Source: Paenibacillus endophyticus (GTDB lineage Bacteria; Bacillota; Bacilli; Paenibacillales; Paenibacillaceae). From it: 64,000 bases of DNA. The stretch lies in assembly GCF_014192395.1 (NCBI RefSeq), contig NZ_JACHXW010000003.1, positions 174,955 through 238,954 of the forward strand, read 5' to 3'. The notes beneath the pieces are model-generated. The model ran no database searches. It was not told the DNA's origin and saw nothing but the letters and a program-made list of their open reading frames with translations. Both the position numbers and the translations under genes were made by a program. The first letter of the stretch is position 1. Each line of letters begins with the position of its first letter. Positions 24,055 to 33,342 of the stretch are shown piece by piece.

Positions 24055-25158
24055 CTATTTTAAATACAACTGAAGCGGCGACAAGCCAAGCTCGCGTACA
24101 CCTTCCGCCACCAATCCGGCAATTTGGATAGCTCCAAGCTCCTGGAAATGGGTATCATCCTGCGCTCCATCCGGGAAATCGATAAATTCGCCGGGATACG
24201 CCCACATAAACAACGCTTTCGACGGCTCATCACCGAGCAGCTCATATAGCGCCTTGCTCTTCTCGGCCAAATCAATGAGCGGTACATCCAGCTCAGCGGC
24301 CAGCTCCTTCATGCCAAGCAAATAATCGCCGTGGGTATCGATAATGCGGCCTTGATCGTCGAACTTGCGGCGATGCATGGGCGTAATGAGGACGGGAATG
24401 GCATCTCTGGCCCGCGTCTCCTCCACGTATACGGCGAGCATTTCCTTATAGCTTCCGAAAGGCTCCGTTGCCCGCTCCTCATCCGACTTCTCGTCATTGT
24501 GGCCGAATTGAATCCACAAATAATCGCCAGCCTTCAGCTGTTCCAGAATCGCGGCTAGGCGCCCCTCGTTAATAAAGCTTTTTGAGCTGCGGCCTGAAAT
24601 GGCATGATTGTCGATCGCTACGTCCGTTTTGAAATAAAGCGGCAGCATTTGCCCCCAGCCAGCGTAAGGAAAAGTGTCCTGATCGGTCACGGTCGAATCC
24701 CCTGCCAAATAAATCGTTGTCGCCTGGCGCGCTTCTTGAATTTGCAGTGCATTGATCCGCGGCGCGACTCCTGAAAACGCGAGACGAAGAGAACCGTCCG
24801 TTACTTTTACGGTAAAGCTGTGGACTGCATAGGCGCCCGCTGCTGTAACCGCCTTGTTCAGAACCATGCGGCTAGTCCCATATTTCAGCGTCGTAGAGGT
24901 CGGCGCAATCGCATCGCCGATCGTCGCAGTTACGGTGTATAGCCCATTCGGCAAATCTACTCGGAACACGGCCTCCAGCGGAATGCAAAAGGCACCCCGC
25001 AGTCGGTTCTGCTCATCGCGGTTTCGCGAGCTCACGCGCTCGCATGATTCGAAGCCATAGCCTGAAATCTCGCTGTATGCCGTCGTTGGCCATATTTGAA
25101 TGTGAGGGGAAGCTGGCGCGCTGCCGATCCCAAAGTCAAATGAATACAAAAGTGTCAT
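24055..25158 (-). CDS. CE12-type rhamnogalacturonan acetylesterase (SGNH hydrolase)
   Basis: Removes acetyl groups from pectin rhamnogalacturonan. The 367 residues comprise an N-terminal beta-sandwich (about 1-145, beginning YSFDFGIGSA) as in B. subtilis YesY/YxiM-type proteins, then the SGNH domain: block I AGDSTVTD (nucleophile Ser), block II AISGRSSKSF, block III IQFGHNDEKSD, block V DDTHFQELGA (catalytic Asp and His). No signal peptide is visible, so it probably acts on imported oligosaccharides. It fits the rhamnose and fucose genes of this window as the supplier of deacetylated oligomers. Single gene with a terminator. Confidence 0.9.
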   Translation of the reverse strand: MTLLYSFDFGIGSAPASPHIQIWPTTAYSEISGYGFESCERVSSRNRDEQNRLRGAFCIPLEAVFRVDLPNGLYTVTATIGDAIAPTSTTLKYGTSRMVLNKAVTAAGAYAVHSFTVKVTDGSLRLAFSGVAPRINALQIQEARQATTIYLAGDSTVTDQDTFPYAGWGQMLPLYFKTDVAIDNHAISGRSSKSFINEGRLAAILEQLKAGDYLWIQFGHNDEKSDEERATEPFGSYKEMLAVYVEETRARDAIPVLITPMHRRKFDDQGRIIDTHGDYLLGMKELAAELDVPLIDLAEKSKALYELLGDEPSKALFMWAYPGEFIDFPDGAQDDTHFQELGAIQIAGLVAEGVRELGLSPLQLYLK

Positions 25159-25445
25159 GCATACACCATCCTAATCGGTTATTCTAGTATAAGAATATCA
25201 AAACCAGCACGGACAGCATACAAACAAAACCGTTATTTTGTTCAAAATTCAGATGAAATTTACCGGATCATCAGCTGCAATGTGATCTGCTTAACACCCA
25301 TCGCTCTACGGCCGCAAATGGCATCGAAAATGCCACGGATGACAATTGACCGTCTATATCCGTCAAAATTTGCGTTACCCGCGGAATTCCGTATACTAAT
25401 AGATAGGAATCATATAGGAGCTACTTACTAATTGAGGTGACACAG

Positions 25446-26348
25446 GTGGACGAGTTGAAACAAGCCTACGAAACAATGGGGCTGCCAGAGCTTGCGGCCA
25501 AGGAGGAAGTGGAGAAGCGTTATACGACGCTTATGCGCCAAGCAAGGTCGAGGACGCAGCAGCACAAGGACAACGCAGAAGGCACGGAAGATTCTTTTGC
25601 AAAGATTACGCAGGCATATCGGCTTATTCTGGAGTATGAAGACCGTAAGCTGACAGACGCTTTCAACGAGCAAGAGTATGGAAAATACAAGAAGATGGCC
25701 GGACAGGCTCAGAAGATGGATCATTTTTGGCGTTATTACAAATTCCATACGTTCGGTGCCATCGCAGCAGTTGCACTTATTATTTACGGGGTCATCAGCT
25801 TTATGAACTATCGCGAAGAGCAAGAGCGGCTCGCCAACTTGCCGCCGATCGATTTATCTGTTTCATTCATGGGCAATTACATGCTGAAAGAGGATGCCCC
25901 GAAGGAAGAACCGATTGAGAACGCACTTTTGACAGCGTTTCCCGAATGGAAAAGATTCGTATCGACCGTTACTCTCGTGCCATCGGACGAGCAAGCGCAG
26001 TACGCTTACATGCAGAAAGCCGTGCTTGTGCTAGCTACTGAGCATCCGGATGTTTACATTATGGATAAAGGCATATTCGAGTGGGTAGGCACGCAAGGCG
26101 TGCTCATGAGCCTCGATGACGATGTGAACGGCGACTTCAAACCGTTGATGAGAGACGGAATTGCCAAAAAGCTGAAGACCGAGGAGGATACCGAAGCGCA
26201 TGTTTACGGTATTGACCTGAGCAGCAGCGCGCTGGTAGACCAAGTTCCGCTGTACAAAGAGAGCATGATTATCGGCATACGCCCTGATAGTAAAAACCCG
26301 GACAAAGCGAAAGCGTTTATTAAAAAATATTTGGCTACGATTAAATAG
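25446..26348 (+). CDS. Membrane protein with J-like N-terminus and extracellular binding-protein-like domain
   Basis: Protein of 300 residues. Residues 1-75 look like a J-domain helix bundle (ELKQAYETMGLPELAAKEEV; FAKITQAYRLILEYEDR) but the HPD tripeptide is missing, so it should not stimulate DnaK. A transmembrane helix lies near 98-118. The outside part, about 175 residues, resembles a piece of an extracellular solute-binding protein (HPDVYIMDKGIFEWVG, GVLMSLDDDV, and a C-terminal KNPDKAKAFIKKYL). A GTG at 25446 preceded by GAGG 8 nt away is the likely start; another GTG lies three codons earlier. Single gene with terminator. Confidence 0.7.
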   Translation: MDELKQAYETMGLPELAAKEEVEKRYTTLMRQARSRTQQHKDNAEGTEDSFAKITQAYRLILEYEDRKLTDAFNEQEYGKYKKMAGQAQKMDHFWRYYKFHTFGAIAAVALIIYGVISFMNYREEQERLANLPPIDLSVSFMGNYMLKEDAPKEEPIENALLTAFPEWKRFVSTVTLVPSDEQAQYAYMQKAVLVLATEHPDVYIMDKGIFEWVGTQGVLMSLDDDVNGDFKPLMRDGIAKKLKTEEDTEAHVYGIDLSSSALVDQVPLYKESMIIGIRPDSKNPDKAKAFIKKYLATIK

Positions 26349-26363
26349 CTGCGGTTAACAACG

Positions 26364-26418
26364 ACAGTTCGAATGCTTCAACCATTGACTTGATGGGGTA
26401 TGCATCGGACTGTTTTTA
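26364..26418 (+). terminator. Probable terminator of the J-like membrane protein gene
   Basis: ACAGTTCGAATGC pairs (one bulge, one G-U) with GCATCGGACTGT, followed by TTTTATTT. Confidence 0.6.
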
Positions 26419-26539
26419 TTTCACCAGGGCAGAACAGACGAATGAGTGAACCATGTGCGCAGCAAAGCCACAAGCGTGAATCCTGTGCGCTGCAACGTCA
26501 TCGAGAGCTTTGATTAGAAGAGAAAAGGAGCATGTCTAA

Positions 26540-27013
26540 ATGGAAACGAATGATAAGCGATTGAAGCTGAATATGGCGGATATCTCCGGCTCCAGCTTTC
26601 ATCAGGTTAACGCGGAAGGATCGGTCTGGGATGATGTGAATTTGTCCAAAACAATCATTACGAACGCCAACATCAGCGAGCTGCGCGTGGACGATGCCAA
26701 CCTCTCCCAGTCCAACCTGTCCAATGTCAATTTATCGGGACTTGAGATTCGCAATGCCAATTTGAGTCATGCCGTCATCGATCATATCCAGCTTTTTGGC
26801 ACCGAATTCCACCGTGTCGTGCTGCCGAACCAAGCAGATGGCAATTATAAGCCCGATGGCGACTATAAGCCAATCGTATTTCAACACTCTGACCTTAGCC
26901 GCACTGAGTTCAAGAACTGTAATTTATCCAACGCGGATTTGCAGGATTGCGATATTTCCGGACTGCGGATCAACGGGGTACTCATTGAAGAGCTTTTAAA
27001 GTCCCAATCTTAA
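26540..27013 (+). CDS. Pentapeptide repeat protein
   Basis: Protein of 157 residues with a run of A(N/D)LSx-type pentapeptides (VDDANLSQSNLSNVNLSG; IRNANLSHAV; SNADLQDCDIS) that form a right-handed quadrilateral beta-helix. A small insertion (GNYKPDGDYKP, about 102-112) breaks the helix. Some family members protect DNA gyrase from quinolones, but the repeat is too general to assign that here. AAAAGGAGC lies 8 nt upstream of the ATG. Single gene. Confidence 0.85.
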   Translation: METNDKRLKLNMADISGSSFHQVNAEGSVWDDVNLSKTIITNANISELRVDDANLSQSNLSNVNLSGLEIRNANLSHAVIDHIQLFGTEFHRVVLPNQADGNYKPDGDYKPIVFQHSDLSRTEFKNCNLSNADLQDCDISGLRINGVLIEELLKSQS

Positions 27014-27037
27014 ATACCATTTTATGCTTCTGCATGC

Positions 27038-27083
27038 AAAAAGGCTGAATCCAAAGGCAAACTGCCTACGATTCAGCCTTTTT
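27038..27083. terminator. Bidirectional terminator between the pentapeptide gene and lutR
   Basis: AAAAAGGCTGAATC pairs perfectly with GATTCAGCCTTTTT, with an inner GGCA/TGCC. It has T-tracts in both directions. Confidence 0.9.
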
Positions 27084-27113
27084 GCATTTGTATGGTCAGA
27101 TGCTGCTGCTCCT

Positions 27114-27839
27114 TCAGGTATCTCCAAGATGCTTGCGTACGATATGCTCCACATGCTGCAAATGCTGTTTCATCCGATTCGCTGCCAGCTCGGCATCTCT
27201 CATTCCGATGGCCTCGACGATCGCGGAATGCTGCTGATATAAGCGCTCCGCGACTGCCGTGCTGGCATAAAGCTCCACACGCCTGATATCATGAATGGCG
27301 GTTTCGATATGGTTCATAATAGACTCGAATAAACGGACCATAATCGAGTTATGGGTTGCTCTCGCAAGCGTAAGATGAAACTGCAGGTCTAGTCGTTCCC
27401 CCTCCGTTTCGTCCCCCACCGTCTGCGCCATTTGCTCGATCAGCTGCCTAAGCGCGACCAAATCCTCATCCGTGTGCTTGATTGCAGCAATAGACGCATT
27501 CGAAACCTCTAAGGACTCCCTCGCTTCAAGCAGCTCGAGCACCGTCTCCCGGTTCATGCGAAGGGATTGCAGCTCTGGAAGGTCTCCCTCCGATGGCGCC
27601 TCTCGGATAACACGGCAGCCGCCGCCTTGACGAATGTCGATCAGTCCCATCGCCTTCAATGCGCTGAGCGCTTCACGCGTAGTGGATCTTCCTACGCCGA
27701 ACTGCTCGGATATTTCCTTCGTAGAGGGCAGCTTGTCGCCGATCTTAAGCTTGCCCTCCACAATGAGCCGCTTGATCTGCTCCGTAATTTCCTCGTAATG
27801 ATTGCGCTTTGACAGCTTTTCTACATTTAATGATGACAT
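27114..27839 (-). CDS. lutR: FadR/GntR-family regulator of lactate utilisation
   Basis: Regulator of 241 residues: GntR winged helix at the N-terminus (YEEITEQIKRLIVEGKLKIG; TKEISEQFGVGRSTTREALSAL) and a C-terminal FCD ligand domain with the metal-binding acid and His residues (DLQFHLTLARATHN; HSAIVEAI). Matches LutR, the B. subtilis L-lactate-responsive repressor. It lies 70 bp downstream of lutC on the same strand, so it may be cotranscribed with the genes it controls. The start was set at ATG 27839, 8 nt from GGGAGG. Confidence 0.85.
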   Translation of the reverse strand: MSSLNVEKLSKRNHYEEITEQIKRLIVEGKLKIGDKLPSTKEISEQFGVGRSTTREALSALKAMGLIDIRQGGGCRVIREAPSEGDLPELQSLRMNRETVLELLEARESLEVSNASIAAIKHTDEDLVALRQLIEQMAQTVGDETEGERLDLQFHLTLARATHNSIMVRLFESIMNHIETAIHDIRRVELYASTAVAERLYQQHSAIVEAIGMRDAELAANRMKQHLQHVEHIVRKHLGDT

Positions 27840-27909
27840 CAATCGCAACCTCCCAAACCTAAAGAGCTGAAGAGCTTCCGAGACTTCAAGTTCGGATCAG
27901 CTGATTAAC

Positions 27910-28635
27910 TTACTCTACCAACAGCGCATAGACTATGCCAGGCCCATGAACGCCGATTGTCAAATCATTCTCAATGTCGGAGGAGCGGCTTGGTCCCGAT
28001 ATAAAGTGTATGCCCGCCGGAAGCTGCTCGCGGCCTGCTTCATCGAAAGTCACCAGCACTTCGCCTAGCCGTGTTTTCAGCCGTTCAATCGGAATAATAA
28101 TAATCAGCACGGTCGGCAGCAGACTGACAGAGCGTCCTTTGTTCGGCGCGGACAGCACTGTTACCGAGCCTGTATAGGCAACCGCATGGTCCGCTATTAC
28201 GATGCCGAAATCCGCTTCCGCTGCACGCGCCCTCCAGTATTGCTCATCGTCTGTATTCCAGACCGATACGCTCGACCCCGTAAGGGCCGATTCCAGCCCG
28301 AGCGCATCAAGCTCAGGCTGGTTTTGGCGAATTACGTATTTCGCGCTCATCTCCTCCGCCTTTTGAACGATGAATGACTTCACTTCATCCATGGAGCCAA
28401 GTCGGGCAACATGCCCGCCTACGGATAAGAAATTGTCCGTGAAAGCTTGAATTCGCTCCTCTTCGCTCCATTCGAACGCGTTCCAGAAATCCGGTGCCCC
28501 GCGAAAAGGATGGTTCGGCTTGTCATACATCCTCGGATGCCTTAGCTTCGAGGCAATGTCGTTCATAAACTGCTCCTGCTTCACTTTCGATTCCGCTTCC
28601 AGCTCCTCCAGCCACTGCTTATGCGTATCAGCCAT
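27910..28635 (-). CDS. lutC: Lactate utilisation protein C
   Basis: Component of the LutABC complex that oxidises L-lactate to pyruvate in the cytoplasm. The 241-residue protein has the LUD-domain pattern TGSVTVLSAPNKGRSVSLLP and a C-terminal HFISGPSRSSDIENDLTIGVHGPG. The start at 28635 lies 8 nt after AAGGAGG and overlaps the lutB end by 8 bp. Third gene of lutABC. Confidence 0.94.
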   Translation of the reverse strand: MADTHKQWLEELEAESKVKQEQFMNDIASKLRHPRMYDKPNHPFRGAPDFWNAFEWSEEERIQAFTDNFLSVGGHVARLGSMDEVKSFIVQKAEEMSAKYVIRQNQPELDALGLESALTGSSVSVWNTDDEQYWRARAAEADFGIVIADHAVAYTGSVTVLSAPNKGRSVSLLPTVLIIIIPIERLKTRLGEVLVTFDEAGREQLPAGIHFISGPSRSSDIENDLTIGVHGPGIVYALLVE

Positions 28636-30157
28636 GCCCGTGTCCTCCTTTGCCTTGCTTCTCGTCAAGCTCGCGCTTGCGCACCAGCTCCTCCATCCGG
28701 TTCTGCATGGACGGCTCCATCTGCTTAAGCCCTTGCTTCAGCTCCTGATCAAGCGTATCCCAGCGATCGCGGAATGACTCCTTCGGCAAGCTAGGCGTGA
28801 CGCGGTATGTGTTCCAGCCCTTGAGCGGTCCAAGCTTCGTCTTGATCACGCCGCTGCGCACGACCAGCTTTTGGCCAAGCTTCCCTAGTCGGAGCACGCC
28901 GCCAAGTCGTGATGAATTGCCCATGATCGTCGCAAAACCTTGCATGCCGATCGACTCCATTTTACTGCCATTCCCGCTTTCGACCTTGCGTCTGCGCAAG
29001 TAGACAAGCATGTCGTGCAGCGGTATTTTGACCGGACAAGCCTCGTAGCAGGCGCCGCATAAGCTAGATGCGTTGGCGATATCATCCCACTCTGCTATGT
29101 TTTTGTTCAGCGAAGGCGTCAATACCGCTCCGATTGGACCGCTGTACGTACTGCCGTAGGCATGGCCGCCGATATGACGGTACACCGGGCAAGCATTGAG
29201 ACATGCACCGCAGCGAATACAGTTCAGGAGCTCTTGGAATTCCGGATCGCCCAGCTGCAAGGAACGACCATTATCAATGATAATAATATGCATTTCATCC
29301 GGTCCATCCGCATCCGCTGAACGGCGCGGGCCTGTAATGCCTGACATATACATGGTCAGCTTCTGACCCGTGGCTGAACGAGGCAGCAGCGTCGCCATCA
29401 CTTCAAGATCGGACCAGGATGGTATGATTCTCTCCATGCCCATAAGCGTAATTTGTGTTTTGGGAACCGTACTGACCATCCGTGCATTGCCCTCATTCTC
29501 AAAAAGCACCATCGATCCCGTCTCTGCAATCGCAAAGTTGCATCCGGTCATGCCGATCTCCGCATCGAGAAATTTCTCGCGCAGCTTCTTGCGGACGAAG
29601 CCTGCAAGCGCCGTCGTATCCGGCGGCAGCGTATATCCAGCCTCTTTGGAGAGAAGATCGGCGATTTGATAACGGTTCTTGTGGATGGCCGGAATGACGA
29701 TATGCGACGGCATCTCGCCAGCGAGCTGAATGATGTATTCGCCAAGATCGGTTTCAACCGCCTCCACCCCGATGGACTCAAGAGCATGATTGAGATGCAG
29801 CTCCTCCGACACCATCGATTTGGATTTCACGACCGACTTAGCACCCGCGTGCTCGGCGATATCAAGCGTAAGCTTGACCGCTTCCTCAGTGTTGGTTGCA
29901 AAATGGACATGGACGCCGTTAGCCCGCGCATTGTTCACGAACAAATTTAAATAATAATCAAGATGCGCAATGGTATGCAGGCGGATCTGCTTGCCGCGTT
30001 CCCGCCAATCCTCCCAGTTGCCATGCTCGTCAGTCGCTTTTTTCTTGCCGTTGCGAAGCCTCTCCGTCGTGAATCGTACTGCCTTGCGCAGGAACTCGTC
30101 ATTAAGCGCAAGATCTGCCCGTGCTTTGACGGTTGCTTCCGTTTTCGCTCCAGCCAT
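28628..30157 (-). CDS. lutB: Lactate utilisation iron-sulfur protein B
   Basis: Largest LutABC subunit, 509 residues. The N-terminal LUD-type domain (SMVSEELHLNHALESIGVEA; TGCNFAIAETGSMVLFEN) is followed by two ferredoxin-type clusters, CIRCGACLNACPVY near 330 and CGACYEACPVKIPLHDML near 385. It transfers electrons from lactate oxidation. Starts 2 bp after the lutA stop with GGGGTG upstream. Overlaps lutC at its 3' end. Full length and intact. Confidence 0.95.
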   Translation of the reverse strand: MAGAKTEATVKARADLALNDEFLRKAVRFTTERLRNGKKKATDEHGNWEDWRERGKQIRLHTIAHLDYYLNLFVNNARANGVHVHFATNTEEAVKLTLDIAEHAGAKSVVKSKSMVSEELHLNHALESIGVEAVETDLGEYIIQLAGEMPSHIVIPAIHKNRYQIADLLSKEAGYTLPPDTTALAGFVRKKLREKFLDAEIGMTGCNFAIAETGSMVLFENEGNARMVSTVPKTQITLMGMERIIPSWSDLEVMATLLPRSATGQKLTMYMSGITGPRRSADADGPDEMHIIIIDNGRSLQLGDPEFQELLNCIRCGACLNACPVYRHIGGHAYGSTYSGPIGAVLTPSLNKNIAEWDDIANASSLCGACYEACPVKIPLHDMLVYLRRRKVESGNGSKMESIGMQGFATIMGNSSRLGGVLRLGKLGQKLVVRSGVIKTKLGPLKGWNTYRVTPSLPKESFRDRWDTLDQELKQGLKQMEPSMQNRMEELVRKRELDEKQGKGGHGHG

Positions 30158-30159
30158 GC

Positions 30160-30882
30160 TTATTTCACCCCTTCATAAAGAAGCTCTGCCAAATGCATGA
30201 CGCGGACAGGCTCGTTGCGGTAACGCAGGTTTCCAGCAATATTGAGCAGACAGGCCATATCGAGCCCGACCAGCACTTCGGCTTCCGTCTCCAGCACATG
30301 ATCCACCTTCTCCGTTACCATCGCGCCCGAGATATCCGCCATCTTGACCGCGAACGTCCCGCCAAAGCCGCAGCAATCCTCAGCGAACGGCAGCGGAACC
30401 AACTCAAGCCCCTTCACCTTCTGGATAAGCGCTAGCGGCTCAGCCTTTACGCCCAAAATGCGGGAGCCGTGACAGGATGGATGATAGGTCACCTTATGCG
30501 GGAATGAAGCGCCAACATCCGTCACGCCTAACACCTGCACCATAAATTGCGTAAATTCAAATGATTTGCTTTGCAGCCTATTTGCTCGCTCCAGCATAAT
30601 CGGATCATCTTCAAACAGCTTCGGATAATGATGGATCATGCCCGTGCACGATCCTGAAGGTGAAATAACGAAATCACTGTCTTCAAAAGCATCCAATATC
30701 GTTTTCGCCGATTCCCTTGCTTCCTTCCAATAGCCGCTATTGAAAGCGGGCTGCCCGCAGCAGGTTTGTACCGTAGGAAATTGCAAGGAAACTCCGTACT
30801 TGGCCAGCAAACGTACCATCGCTTCGCCGACTCTTGGGTATAGCGCATCGCTTAAGCAAGTAATAAACAATGAGACCTTCAT
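30160..30882 (-). CDS. lutA: Lactate utilisation protein A
   Basis: LutABC subunit of 240 residues with two cysteine-rich CCG domains: QTCCGQPAFNSGYW and EDCCGFGGTFAVKMADIS, the pattern that binds an iron-sulfur cluster in heterodisulfide-reductase-type proteins. First gene of lutABC. A palindrome TGTCTGACA lies between candidate -35 and -10 boxes in its leader, possibly the LutR site. The rhamnose operon lies immediately upstream on the same strand, so read-through could link lactate made from rhamnose to its oxidation. Confidence 0.94.
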   Translation of the reverse strand: MKVSLFITCLSDALYPRVGEAMVRLLAKYGVSLQFPTVQTCCGQPAFNSGYWKEARESAKTILDAFEDSDFVISPSGSCTGMIHHYPKLFEDDPIMLERANRLQSKSFEFTQFMVQVLGVTDVGASFPHKVTYHPSCHGSRILGVKAEPLALIQKVKGLELVPLPFAEDCCGFGGTFAVKMADISGAMVTEKVDHVLETEAEVLVGLDMACLLNIAGNLRYRNEPVRVMHLAELLYEGVK

Positions 30883-30925
30883 ACTCGCGCCCCTTCCGAC
30901 TTATCTATCTTGTATTTTATCAGGT

Positions 30926-30934
30926 TGTCAGACA
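30926..30934 (-). promoter_or_regulatory. Candidate LutR operator in the lutA promoter
   Basis: On the minus strand, TTAACA, 17 bp, GATAAA could be the promoter. The 9-bp palindrome TGTCTGACA lies in its spacer, where a FadR-type repressor could block polymerase. The site is short, so this is tentative. Confidence 0.35.
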
Positions 30935-31076
30935 TGTTTGTTAAAAATTTTTATTTTACGCCTACGCTGATTTGACACCCTAGCAAGCATACGCGCTTAT
31001 GATCGCCTAGCCGCTTTCACCCTATCAATATGAAACGGCACGGCTCATCTGCCGAAGCAGGCGCCGCGCCAGTATG

Positions 31077-31835
31077 CTAAACCGTTGTAACCGTTATTTG
31101 CTTATCCTTCAGCTGCATAAGCAGCTCTTGCGATAAGCGCCTGTCTGTAATAATCGCATCGACATCGCTTAGGTCGGCCACATGCGTGAACGCTTGGACA
31201 CCGAACTTGCTCGAATCCGCAAGCAAAATCACCTGATCGGCCATGCCGACCATTTTATGCTTAATCCTTGCCTGCAGCTCATTCGATTCGCTAACTCCGC
31301 GTTCCAGATGAACGCCTTTGCACGAGAAGAACGCTTTGTCGACATGATAAGCATCAAGGGAACGCTCGGCTAGCGGACCGACATACGATAGCGAACGCGA
31401 AGCCAATATCCCGCCAGTCGAGATCACCTCGATTTTCTCCTTGCCGCTCAGCTCCATCGCTACTTTAATCGAGTTCGTGAGCACCGTAAGCGGAATATCG
31501 GGCATGCTTGCCGCCATATACCAAGCTGTCGAGCTTGCGTCGAGCAGAATACGGTCCTTCGGAAGAATAAGCTTGATCGCTTCTTCGGCAATTCGCTTCT
31601 TCTCCTCCGCTTGCGCAATCTCGCGCTCAAAATACGGAATTTCCGGCTGCTGGTCCTTTACGCTAACCGCACCGCCATGGGATCGGCGCAAACGTCCGGC
31701 TTGCTCCAAGCGGTCCAGATCGCGACGAATCGTTTCCTCGGTCACCTGACATAGCTCGCTCAGCTCCGTTACACGGATGCTGCCTCTCTCATTTACCAGC
31801 TGTACAATTTTGTCGTATCGTTCATGGACCAGCAT
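31077..31835 (-). CDS. rhaR: DeoR-family regulator of the rhamnose operon
   Basis: Regulator of 252 residues: DeoR helix-turn-helix at the N-terminus (VTEETIRRDLDRLEQAG, then RRSHGGAV) and a DeoRC sugar-phosphate sensor domain (ILLDASSTAWYMA; LTVLTNSIKVAMELS; VILLADSSKFG). It is the last gene of the rha operon, 37 bp after rhaB, as with B. subtilis rhaR (yulB). Probable inducer: a rhamnose-derived phosphosugar. Candidate targets are the TTTGTTTG repeats before rhaEW. AAAGAGG precedes the ATG. Confidence 0.85.
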   Translation of the reverse strand: MLVHERYDKIVQLVNERGSIRVTELSELCQVTEETIRRDLDRLEQAGRLRRSHGGAVSVKDQQPEIPYFEREIAQAEEKKRIAEEAIKLILPKDRILLDASSTAWYMAASMPDIPLTVLTNSIKVAMELSGKEKIEVISTGGILASRSLSYVGPLAERSLDAYHVDKAFFSCKGVHLERGVSESNELQARIKHKMVGMADQVILLADSSKFGVQAFTHVADLSDVDAIITDRRLSQELLMQLKDKQITVTTV

Positions 31836-31872
31836 AGCGTACCTCTTTCTTGCTTATATTTGAATTCGCCGA

Positions 31873-33342
31873 TTAAGCGATTCCCGTCTTTTCTCTAAAT
31901 GCCACGTATGCACTCTCCCACGCTCCGGGCTGCTCCGGTTCATAGGTGTCGACCGGGAACGAATCCCGAATCACTCTGCGTGCTTCCCAAATGTCCGCCA
32001 GCTCTCCGCTCGCAATCCACTGAACAACCAGATTGCCGATGGCACTGCCCTCGACAGGTCCTGCCCAAACCGGCTTCCCGATCGCATTCGCCGTCCACTG
32101 GCACAGGAGCGTGTTTTGAATACCGCCGCCAACCATATGAAGCCCGCCAAAGGCTTGACCGGACAACTGCTCGGTAAGCTCAAGCACACAGCGATATTTC
32201 AGCGCCAAGCTCTCTAGGACGCAGCGCACGATTGCTCCGTTGCTTTCCGGCGGCTTTTGGCCCGTACGCAGGCAATATTCGGCAATGCGAGCCGGCATAT
32301 CGCCCGGATGGAGAAATAACGGATCATCGGGATCTATGAATGCACCGAATGGCTCTGACTCATCGGCCAGCTTAACTAATTCGGGGAAGGTGTAGGAAAT
32401 TCCTGCCCGCTCCCACGCACGCCTGCATTCCTGGAGAACCCAAAGGCCCATAATGTTTTTAAGCAGGCGGAAGGTTCCATAGGCGCCGCCTTCGTTGGTG
32501 AAATTCAATTGCTGCGCAAGCTCATTAATGACAGGCGCATTTACTTCCGTTCCCATCAGCGACCAGGTGCCGCAGCTTAAATAAGCGAACGAACGATCCA
32601 GCGAAGGCACGGCCACTACTGCAGAGCCCGTATCATGCTCCGCTGCCGCATAAACCGGAACGGATTCGATGCCAAGCTCCTCGCAAAGGGATGTTCGCAG
32701 ACTGCCCATATGAGCTCCGGGCTGCACGACGCTGCCGAATAAATCAGGCGATAGGCCAATCGCTTGGATCAGCTCCGCATCCCAACTTTCCGTTAGCGGA
32801 TTGTACAGCTGGGTCGTCGTTGCATTAGAAAACTCATTATACATTTCGCCAGTCAAAAAGTAACGAAGCAGATCCGGAATCATCAGGAAATGCTTCGCGT
32901 CCCTCAGCAGCGGCGAATCTGCTTTTTTCAAAGCAGCCAGCTGGTAAATCGTGTTAAACGGAAGAAATTGAATGCCGGTCTTTTCAAAAATGACAGATGC
33001 GGTCAGCTCGCCAGCAACCTGTTCCATAACGCCGTCCGTATGATGGTCCCGGTAATGGTATGGGTTGCCGAGCAGCTCGCCATTGCTTCCGATTAAGCCA
33101 AAATCAACCGCCCATGAATCGATCGCCAGACTTTGCAGCTCAATTTCCCGATGCTTCACCTTCAGCAAGCTTTGTTTCAATTCATGAAGCAGACGCAATA
33201 TATCCCATTGCAGCCGGTCGCCGACCTGCACCGGATCATTCGGGAACCGGTGCAGCTCTTCAACCTCGATCTTGCCGTTATTCAACCGGCCGAGCAGCGC
33301 TCTGCCGCTGCTCGCCCCGAGATCAAAGGCGAGGATGGTCAC
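31873..33342 (-). CDS. rhaB: L-rhamnulokinase
   Basis: Phosphorylates L-rhamnulose with ATP. FGGY-kinase fold of 489 residues: N-terminal ATP-site start ILAFDLGASSGRALLG, then SLAIDSWAVDFGLIG, CGTWSLMGTE and the C-terminal HMVGGGIQNTLLCQWTANA. GTG start overlapping the rhaI stop by 4 bp (GTGA). Fourth gene of the operon rhaEW-ASRT-rhaI-rhaB-rhaR. A close paralogue (57138-58640) lies in the fucose operon. Confidence 0.93.
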   Translation of the reverse strand: MTILAFDLGASSGRALLGRLNNGKIEVEELHRFPNDPVQVGDRLQWDILRLLHELKQSLLKVKHREIELQSLAIDSWAVDFGLIGSNGELLGNPYHYRDHHTDGVMEQVAGELTASVIFEKTGIQFLPFNTIYQLAALKKADSPLLRDAKHFLMIPDLLRYFLTGEMYNEFSNATTTQLYNPLTESWDAELIQAIGLSPDLFGSVVQPGAHMGSLRTSLCEELGIESVPVYAAAEHDTGSAVVAVPSLDRSFAYLSCGTWSLMGTEVNAPVINELAQQLNFTNEGGAYGTFRLLKNIMGLWVLQECRRAWERAGISYTFPELVKLADESEPFGAFIDPDDPLFLHPGDMPARIAEYCLRTGQKPPESNGAIVRCVLESLALKYRCVLELTEQLSGQAFGGLHMVGGGIQNTLLCQWTANAIGKPVWAGPVEGSAIGNLVVQWIASGELADIWEARRVIRDSFPVDTYEPEQPGAWESAYVAFREKTGIA

